Assembly: GCA_036272915.1 (NCBI GenBank)
Contig: DATAXV010000089.1
Span: forward strand, 1-7,825
Reading direction: 5' to 3'
DNA length: 7,825 nt
Source of the DNA: DATAXV01 sp036272915
Lineage (GTDB): Bacteria > Chloroflexota > Dormibacteria > Dormibacterales > Dormibacteraceae
In this document: positions 6,783-7,825 of the stretch, piece after piece
How positions within the stretch are numbered: position 1 is the stretch's first letter
How the letters are laid out: every line of letters begins with the position of its first letter
The notes under the pieces: model-generated
Seen by the model: the letters and a program-made list of their open reading frames with translations, nothing else
Databases searched by the model: none
What the model was told of the DNA's origin: nothing
Made by a program: the position numbers and the translations under genes

Positions 6783-6811
6783 GTACTACATCATAGGTAT
6801 GCGCCGTATAC
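6764..6811. repeat. Paired operator candidate: two imperfect 17-base direct repeats 31 bases apart
   Basis: Bases 6764-6780 (ACGCATGCACCGTAAAC) and 6795-6811 (AGGTATGCGCCGTATAC) agree at 13 of 17 positions. Their repeat distance of 31 bases is close to three helical turns, which would put bound proteins on the same face. The second copy contains GTAT-N7-ATAC (6797-6811) and lies between the -35 and -10 of the exporter promoter. It also overlaps the -10 of the regulator promoter. The first copy covers the first codons of the 40-residue gene. A TetR-type repressor bound to the second copy would block both promoters. The binding role is inferred. Confidence 0.45.
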
Positions 6812-6818
6812 TTTGCAA
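6790..6818 (-). promoter_or_regulatory. Near-consensus promoter of the exporter operon
   Basis: On the minus strand TTGCAA (6813-6818) and TATGAT (6790-6795) are separated by exactly 17 bases, close to the housekeeping sigma consensus. The predicted start of transcription is about 6783-6782, at the ATG of the 40-residue gene. Its -35 ends four bases before the start codon of the divergent TetR gene. Confidence 0.7.
6807..6812 (+). promoter_or_regulatory. -10 box of the TetR-family gene, near-leaderless transcript
   Basis: TATACT ends nine bases before the ATG at 6822, so the transcript should start between 6819 and 6822 with almost no leader. That fits the lack of any Shine-Dalgarno before this ATG. 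The -35 position (about 6784-6789, TACTAC) is poor, so the promoter may be weak. It directly abuts the -35 of the opposing exporter promoter. Confidence 0.5.
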
Positions 6819-6821
6819 GCG

Positions 6822-7550
6822 ATGACCGATGAAAACTCAGCCCCACCTCCGGTCAGGCACCGCCGCGGACTGACTCGCGAGCAGATCGTGGAGCAGGCGC
6901 TGGAGATCGGAAACCGGGAGGGCCTTGACGCGGTCAGCGTTCGTCGGATCGCGTCCGAGCTCGGTGTCACCTCGATGGCGCTCTACCGCCACGTGAAGGA
7001 CAAGAACGACCTCTTCGCGGCGATGCTGGACGCGGTGATGGCGGATGCCGACCTCACCGCCGGGATCGTCCCGCGGATGCCCTGGCAGGATCAGATCCGC
7101 CGCCTGCTCCGCAACGGCGCCGATTTCAATATCGCGCTGCCTGTGGTCCTACCTCTGCAGATCGCCTATGAGGGTCCCCTCACGCCGACCGTGGTGCGCC
7201 CGCTGGAGGGCGCGCTCGGCATCCTGCTCGACGCCGGCTTCGCACCGGAGGACGCGGTCTCGCTGGCACGGACGAGCACCCTCCTGCTCGCCGGGCTCCT
7301 CCACCTGATGGGGCCGGGTGCCGGCGCTGCCCCGTTCCCCGAGGACCAGTTGGAGGTGGGGCGCCGGCGGAGCGAGCTGGTACTTCTCGAGCTGCCCGAC
7401 GACACCTACCCGGTCATGCGGCGACACGCCCGCCTGCTCGCCGAGACCTTCGTCTCGAACAGCGATGGCTGGCTGGATCAGGCCATCGACCTGATCGTCG
7501 CCGGGCTCGAGGCGAAGCTGCGGGCGACCGGCGGCGATCAGCGGCCGTAG
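6822..7550 (+). CDS. TetR-family transcriptional repressor (class with TetR-type C-terminal domain)
   Basis: A 242-residue DNA-binding regulator, probably a dimer that releases DNA when it binds a small hydrophobic ligand. The N-terminal helix-turn-helix is clear: RRGLTREQIVEQALEIGNREG (14-34), then VSVRRIASELGVTSMALYRHV (38-58) with the recognition helix around TSMALYRHV, then the usual K.DLF..MLD run. Residues from about 87 to 235 are helical and fit the ligand-binding domain of the TetR_C type rather than QacR. The ATG at 6822 is preferred although it lacks a ribosome site, because TATACT ends just nine bases upstream. The open frame before it contains promoter sequence. The gene is divergent from the exporter operon across a 39-base gap, the standard arrangement for a local repressor of an efflux system. 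It probably controls both the exporter and itself. The ligand is unknown. Confidence 0.92.
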   Translation: MTDENSAPPPVRHRRGLTREQIVEQALEIGNREGLDAVSVRRIASELGVTSMALYRHVKDKNDLFAAMLDAVMADADLTAGIVPRMPWQDQIRRLLRNGADFNIALPVVLPLQIAYEGPLTPTVVRPLEGALGILLDAGFAPEDAVSLARTSTLLLAGLLHLMGPGAGAAPFPEDQLEVGRRRSELVLLELPDDTYPVMRRHARLLAETFVSNSDGWLDQAIDLIVAGLEAKLRATGGDQRP

Positions 7551-7559
7551 CCGCGGATC
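7536..7559. terminator. Hairpin spanning the overlapping ends of two convergent genes, probable bidirectional terminator
   Basis: GATCAGCGGC and GCCGCGGATC pair at nine of ten positions around a CGTA loop. The hairpin contains the last codons and stop of the TetR gene (TAG 7548-7550) and the last codons and stop of the peptidase gene (7538-7540 on the minus strand). There is no U-tract on either strand. Placement exactly at the tail-to-tail overlap supports a shared terminator. Confidence 0.5.
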
Positions 7560-7825
7560 AGGGTCTCGATCACCTCGGACGCGCGCTGGACCTGGGCCAG
7601 GTCGACCGATTCGTCGGGCTGGTGGGCGTCGTCGATGTTCCCCGGGCCGAACACCACGACCGGGATCCCCGCCCGTCCGATGACGGAGGCGTCGGAGCCG
7701 TAGGTGACGCCGATCGCCTCCGGGTCGAGCCCGGCGGCGTCGAGGGCGGGACCCATCGCGGCGGCGATCGTGGTCTGGGCGTTGGTCTCCATCGGGTAGG
7801 AGATGAAGTCCGCCGGGGGTACCTC
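7538..7825 (-). CDS. M20 family metallopeptidase (ArgE/DapE/CPG2-like), C-terminal end only
   Basis: The 95 visible residues are the C-terminal end of a zinc-dependent amidohydrolase. They read YGSDASVIGRAGIPVVVFGPG, then DDAHQPDESVDLAQVQRA and a last helix. This matches the M20 pattern 'TDAS...GIP.VVFGPG....AH.PDE.V', where the His in AHQPDE is a metal ligand. The frame is open through the window edge at 7825, so the gene continues upstream on the minus strand. The ATG at 7792 is internal, not the start. Acetylornithine deacetylase, succinyl-diaminopimelate desuccinylase and glutamate carboxypeptidase are the usual alternatives, and the visible end does not tell them apart. Its last 13 bases overlap the end of the convergent TetR gene. 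There is no evidence that it belongs to the exporter system. Confidence 0.88.
   Translation of the reverse strand, partial: EVPPADFISYPMETNAQTTIAAAMGPALDAAGLDPEAIGVTYGSDASVIGRAGIPVVVFGPGNIDDAHQPDESVDLAQVQRASEVIETLIRGYGR

Noticed and set aside
6768..6821. Upstream in-frame start for the TetR protein
   Set aside because: It would place the -10 boxes of both divergent promoters inside the coding sequence and adds residues unlike TetR N termini.
6658..6821. Riboswitch or structured leader ahead of DUF1048
   Set aside because: I saw no extensive pairing; the stretch is better explained by the 40-codon frame and the promoter and operator elements.

Overview
The window is GC-rich, bacterial and gene-dense, with short gaps, 4-base and 1-base gene overlaps and weak Shine-Dalgarno use at two starts. 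The gene content is a DrrA/DrrB-type exporter with a DUF1048 partner, a TetR-class regulator and a DUF4143-type protein. This suggests an actinomycete or another high-GC soil lineage such as Chloroflexota or Dormibacterota. No rRNA or universal marker gene is present, so the assignment is an inference.

Layout. (1) Bases 1-990, plus strand: the C-terminal part of a DUF4143 / AAA-family protein. Its ATPase half is absent from the window, and it may be frameshifted. (2) Bases 1125-4219, minus strand: a two-gene importer operon. A 593-residue fused double permease of the NitT/TauT type comes first, followed 20 bases later by an ATP-binding protein with a C-terminal AAA-associated domain. No substrate-binding protein is visible. 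(3) Bases 4220-4685: a 466-base gap with hairpins, the strongest being a terminator for the next operon. (4) Bases 4686-6782, minus strand: a compact operon encoding a 40-residue unrecognised small protein, a DUF1048 protein, a DrrA-like ATPase and a DrrB-like permease. (5) Bases 6822-7550, plus strand: a divergent TetR-family repressor gene. (6) Bases 7538-7825, minus strand: the C-terminal end of an M20 metallopeptidase gene, overlapping the repressor gene tail to tail by 13 bases.

The most coherent unit is 4686-7550. A TetR-type repressor and a probable drug or lipid exporter share a 39-base divergent control region. It holds a near-consensus minus-strand promoter (TTGCAA-17-TATGAT), an opposing TATACT box, and one copy of a repeated element inside the promoter spacer. 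A second copy lies about three helical turns away. Both transcripts are predicted to start at or within a few bases of their first ATG. The minus-strand one opens with the previously unlisted 40-codon gene, whose stop lies two bases before the DUF1048 start.

All assignments come from reading motifs by eye; no database search was run.
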